From an uncultured Clostridia bacterium (lineage in GTDB: Bacteria > Bacillota > Clostridia > Oscillospirales > CAG-272): 7,078 nucleotides of DNA. The notes below the pieces were generated by a model. It did no database searches and was not told the DNA's origin. It saw only the letters and a program-made list of their open reading frames with translations. Numbering within the stretch: the stretch's first letter is position 1; each line of letters opens with the position of its first letter. The DNA lies in contig CAJONA010000067.1 of the NCBI GenBank assembly GCA_905235755.1, forward strand, positions 1-7,078, written 5' to 3'. Below, piece by piece: positions 5,105 to 7,078 of the stretch. A program made the translations under genes and the position numbers.

Positions 5105-6150
5105 CAGATAGTGTCGAGCGAGAGATTGTTTTCTTCGAGGAATTTATACACTTGCGAACGGTTCGGCACGTGCTGGAAATTTCCTTGCGGCGCTCTCGTC
5201 ATAAGGCTGACGACCTGCGCGTATTTGCACGCGCGCAGGATATCCTTTGAGGAGAGATATTCGGCTATCATAGCTCCGGTGTATGTCGCGTTCATCGTCT
5301 GGTTGTCCTGATGCGACAATGCTTTTATTACCGCGGGCGCCTGCGCTATCTCAAAGTGTATACCGTCGTAAATGAACGACTTGTCGTTGCCTTTTTGAAT
5401 GATATAATATTTTGCGTGTATTTTCGATGAGAACGAGAGCAGGGCGCTGAGCGTTTTTTCTATCGACATCGGAGCGGTACCCGTCACCTTTTTGAGCATT
5501 TCATCGGAAATGACTATCATTTTGATATGATCTACCTTGTCGAGCGGAAGCATCGACGTCGTATCGGTGTATTCTACTATCATCTCGATACCGCGCTCGA
5601 GCGCTTTGTTTATCGCATACAAAGCGAGATTTTCGGGACGCGCCGTCTGAGGCTGAACTACCGGGCGAAAATCCGACTCATCCGCGTCGTTATAAAGGCT
5701 CGGAATGTCTTTATTTGCGTCGGAAAGCGCGATATAATCGTGTGAAATAAGCATCACATCGGGGCATGAGGAAAATGCGTCGTCGATATCCGCCTTTGAA
5801 AGATACACGTTCGCGCCTTTTGTGACATACGAGAGAGAATTCAGCTTGTCGTACGCGGTAAATTCAAGACCTGTCTGCACATTCGGCAATTTCTTTATAA
5901 AAGTGGTGTCTATGCCGCATGATTTGTAATAATTAAATAATTTATCCCCGTTGGAGTCATCGCCGAGCCGCGTGCAAAAGGCACAATCCGCACCGCTTTT
6001 CGCCGCCGTAACAGCCGAAACGGCCGATGAGCCGCAAGGGTGAAAAGCATATTTGTCGCCATATACTGTTCCAAGCGATTTTGCGGCGCCGGGAACGCTC
6101 ATCTGCAAATTCATATAACTGTCGCCTATGACCAAAACTTTGCGTTTCAA
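5104..6150 (-). CDS. PfkB/ribokinase-fold protein lacking the catalytic motif (predicted pseudokinase, 348 residues)
   Basis: The fold is that of PfkB sugar kinases. VLVIGDSYMNL (5-15) opens the domain, and CGSSAVSAVTAAKSGA (39-54) then RLGDDSNGDKLFNYYKSCGI (61-80) match the first signature and the 'GdDxxG...GV' strand. The second signature, normally DTTGAGD(A/T)F, is here D282-N-Q-T-M-N-A288-T-Y-T-G-A293. The catalytic Asp is Ala and the anion-hole Gly is Asn. The nucleotide-binding region is also eroded (QKGNDKSF where G-x-x-G is usual). The frame is intact and the flanking residues align well, so this looks like inherited loss of catalysis, not decay. It may bind a sugar or nucleotide as a sensor or scaffold, which is inference. 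The start is TTG 6148-6150: an in-frame TAA lies three codons upstream and AAGGA (6163-6167) is rather far (12 nt). It is the first gene of the operon with ruvX and glyQS. Confidence 0.82.
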   Translation of the reverse strand: MKRKVLVIGDSYMNLQMSVPGAAKSLGTVYGDKYAFHPCGSSAVSAVTAAKSGADCAFCTRLGDDSNGDKLFNYYKSCGIDTTFIKKLPNVQTGLEFTAYDKLNSLSYVTKGANVYLSKADIDDAFSSCPDVMLISHDYIALSDANKDIPSLYNDADESDFRPVVQPQTARPENLALYAINKALERGIEMIVEYTDTTSMLPLDKVDHIKMIVISDEMLKKVTGTAPMSIEKTLSALLSFSSKIHAKYYIIQKGNDKSFIYDGIHFEIAQAPAVIKALSHQDNQTMNATYTGAMIAEYLSSKDILRACKYAQVVSLMTRAPQGNFQHVPNRSQVYKFLEENNLSLDTI

Positions 6151-6186
6151 ATCTTTTTACCGTCCTTAAAAAATGGATTTAAATGT

Positions 6187-6215
6187 ATTATAATATAAAT
6201 TTTCTGTTTTGTAAA
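6187..6215 (-). promoter_or_regulatory. Sigma-A promoter of the PfkB-like/ruvX/glyQS operon
   Basis: On the minus strand, TTTACA (6210-6215, 5/6) and TATAAT (6187-6192, perfect) are separated by 17 nt in an AT-rich surround. The start site should be near 6180, about 30 nt before the TTG start. That leader is too short for a riboswitch or T-box. Confidence 0.8.
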
Positions 6216-6245
6216 TAGAAAAATAGAAATTTCGGAAAATGGCGC

Positions 6246-6277
6246 AAAAAATAAAAAGAGCCGATTTTTCGGCTCTT
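6246..6277 (-). terminator. Rho-independent terminator after the URO-D family gene
   Basis: On the minus strand, AAGAGCCGA (6269-6277) pairs with TCGGCTCTT (6256-6264) around a 4-nt loop and is followed by a T-rich tail (TTTATTTTTT at 6246-6255). It lies 34 bp past the stop of the URO-D family gene and separates it from the next promoter. Confidence 0.85.
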
Positions 6278-6310
6278 ATACGATTTTTCGGACAAATACG
6301 GAAACAAGTA

Positions 6311-7078
6311 TCAAAAAGCCATTCGGCCCCAACCTTTTTCGGCGTTTTCATACGGCTCGAGTCCGAGTTTTTCGCGCGCGTAATTTATGTAATAAATGTA
6401 GTTTTCGAGCGGTGTTCCGTTCGGTATGCGGTGATCGAGCCCAAACACGACTCCGCCTTCCGTCATGAGCGGCTGCATCTTGTAATCGAGTTCCGCCTTT
6501 ATTTCTTCTTTCGATCTTGAAAGCACATATTTGTCTATGCCGCCGCGGAAGGCGATTTTGTGACCGTATTTTTCACGCAGGCGCACTATATCCATATCTC
6601 CTCCCGGTTCGCATGGATAGAAGATGTTTACGCCGCCCTCGATAAAAGCGTCGATAAGCGGATTCATATTCCCGTCGCTGTCCTGGCAAAAAAGCTCTGT
6701 TCCGGCATTCGCCATGATATTCCACGACGCCTTATAATATGGAAGCAAAAACTCACGCACGGTATCTGGGCCGATGAGCGGCGCTGTCTTCCCCGCCATA
6801 TCCTCGTGTATCGAAAGTTGATCGATATGTATAAGCGACGTAAGTCTTTCAAGAAGTTTTACGTTTGTATCGGAAACAGTATTTAAAATGTCGAATATAA
6901 GCTCCGGATCTTCGTAGAAAGCAACACAGCAATTCACTTCGCCCATAAGTTCGCGGAGAATGTCAAATCCGCCGTATATCTCGGTTTTTATTAAGGTACC
7001 GTTCTTCTGCCTCTCTCTCGCTTCCTCTATGGCTGCTTCATCTATTCTCGATTCGTCGAAGCGGAACATGTGCTTTAT
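6311..7078 (-). CDS. Uroporphyrinogen decarboxylase-family protein, C-terminal 255 residues (5' end outside window)
   Basis: The frame is open to the right edge and ends at TGA 6311-6313. The visible part is the URO-D TIM barrel: LIGPDTVREFLLPYYKAS, AGTELFCQDSDGN (coding 6668-6703), FIEGGVNIFYPCEPGGDM, KIAFRGGIDKYVL and VFGLDHRIPNGTPLENYIYY. The family includes the heme enzyme HemE and many methyltransferases. The order '...DSDGN...GVN...P-x-E...GGID...DHxIPxGTPxEN' fits the uncharacterised methyltransferase-like branch common in anaerobes, not HemE. Corrinoid-linked members usually have a zinc-binding H-x-C at the QDS position; this protein has Q-D-S. No corrinoid protein gene is visible. 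A role in methyl transfer from small or sugar-derived substrates is a guess. It ends in its own terminator and is not in the glyQS operon. Confidence 0.85.
   Translation of the reverse strand: MKHMFRFDESRIDEAAIEEARERQKNGTLIKTEIYGGFDILRELMGEVNCCVAFYEDPELIFDILNTVSDTNVKLLERLTSLIHIDQLSIHEDMAGKTAPLIGPDTVREFLLPYYKASWNIMANAGTELFCQDSDGNMNPLIDAFIEGGVNIFYPCEPGGDMDIVRLREKYGHKIAFRGGIDKYVLSRSKEEIKAELDYKMQPLMTEGGVVFGLDHRIPNGTPLENYIYYINYAREKLGLEPYENAEKGWGRMAF

Noticed and set aside
6262..6291. Direct repeat CGATTTTTCGG at 6262 and 6281
   Set aside because: One copy is the loop side of a terminator hairpin and the sequence is short and low in complexity; chance is an adequate explanation.

Overview
The window looks like chromosomal DNA of an anaerobic Firmicute, probably an uncultured gut-type member of the Clostridia. 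The signs are a single-chain (alpha2-type) glycyl-tRNA synthetase, strong TTGACA/TATAAT promoters, GGAGG-type ribosome sites, tRNA genes with encoded CCA, and sugar-degradation genes mixed with housekeeping genes. Composition by eye is moderate GC with many CG-rich codons. The species cannot be named from the sequence alone.

Layout, left to right. Positions 1-291 (minus) hold the N-terminus of a DUF4838-like protein that runs off the left edge. It is divergent from a GH39 beta-xylosidase-type gene (405-1884, plus), which is broken by a frameshift at about 567. The 113-bp gap between them carries two near-perfect sigma-A promoters back to back, plus an extra inverted half-site inside the plus-strand promoter. 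This looks like a co-regulated hemicellulose (xylan) locus. A terminator on each strand closes the convergent junction at 1883-2007.

Positions 1985-2984 are a small accessory-looking segment on the minus strand: the C-terminal remnant of one Nudix hydrolase, two palindromic repeats spaced exactly 30 bp, an intact second Nudix hydrolase (2278-2766) with its own candidate promoter, and a run of short hairpins punctuated by GTGATGT-like heptamers. It abuts the 3' end of tRNA-Trp, with only a 12-bp terminator hairpin between.

Positions 2985-3233 hold a two-gene tRNA operon (CAT-anticodon tRNA, then tRNA-Trp) with a strong promoter. Positions 3254-6150 are a compact minus-strand operon transcribed as PfkB-like protein, then ruvX (Holliday junction resolvase-like/YqgF), then glyQS. 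The first two genes overlap by one base, and there are 15 bases before glyQS. The PfkB-like protein has lost the catalytic GAGD motif and is predicted to be a pseudokinase. A good promoter lies at 6187-6215.

The right edge (6311-7078, minus) is the C-terminal part of a uroporphyrinogen decarboxylase-family (URO-D/methyltransferase-like) protein, followed by its own terminator.

The points most worth follow-up are the degenerate sugar kinase heading the ruvX-glyQS operon, the GH39 frameshift, and the structured repeat array beside tRNA-Trp. I did not see a clear defence, CRISPR or phage system.
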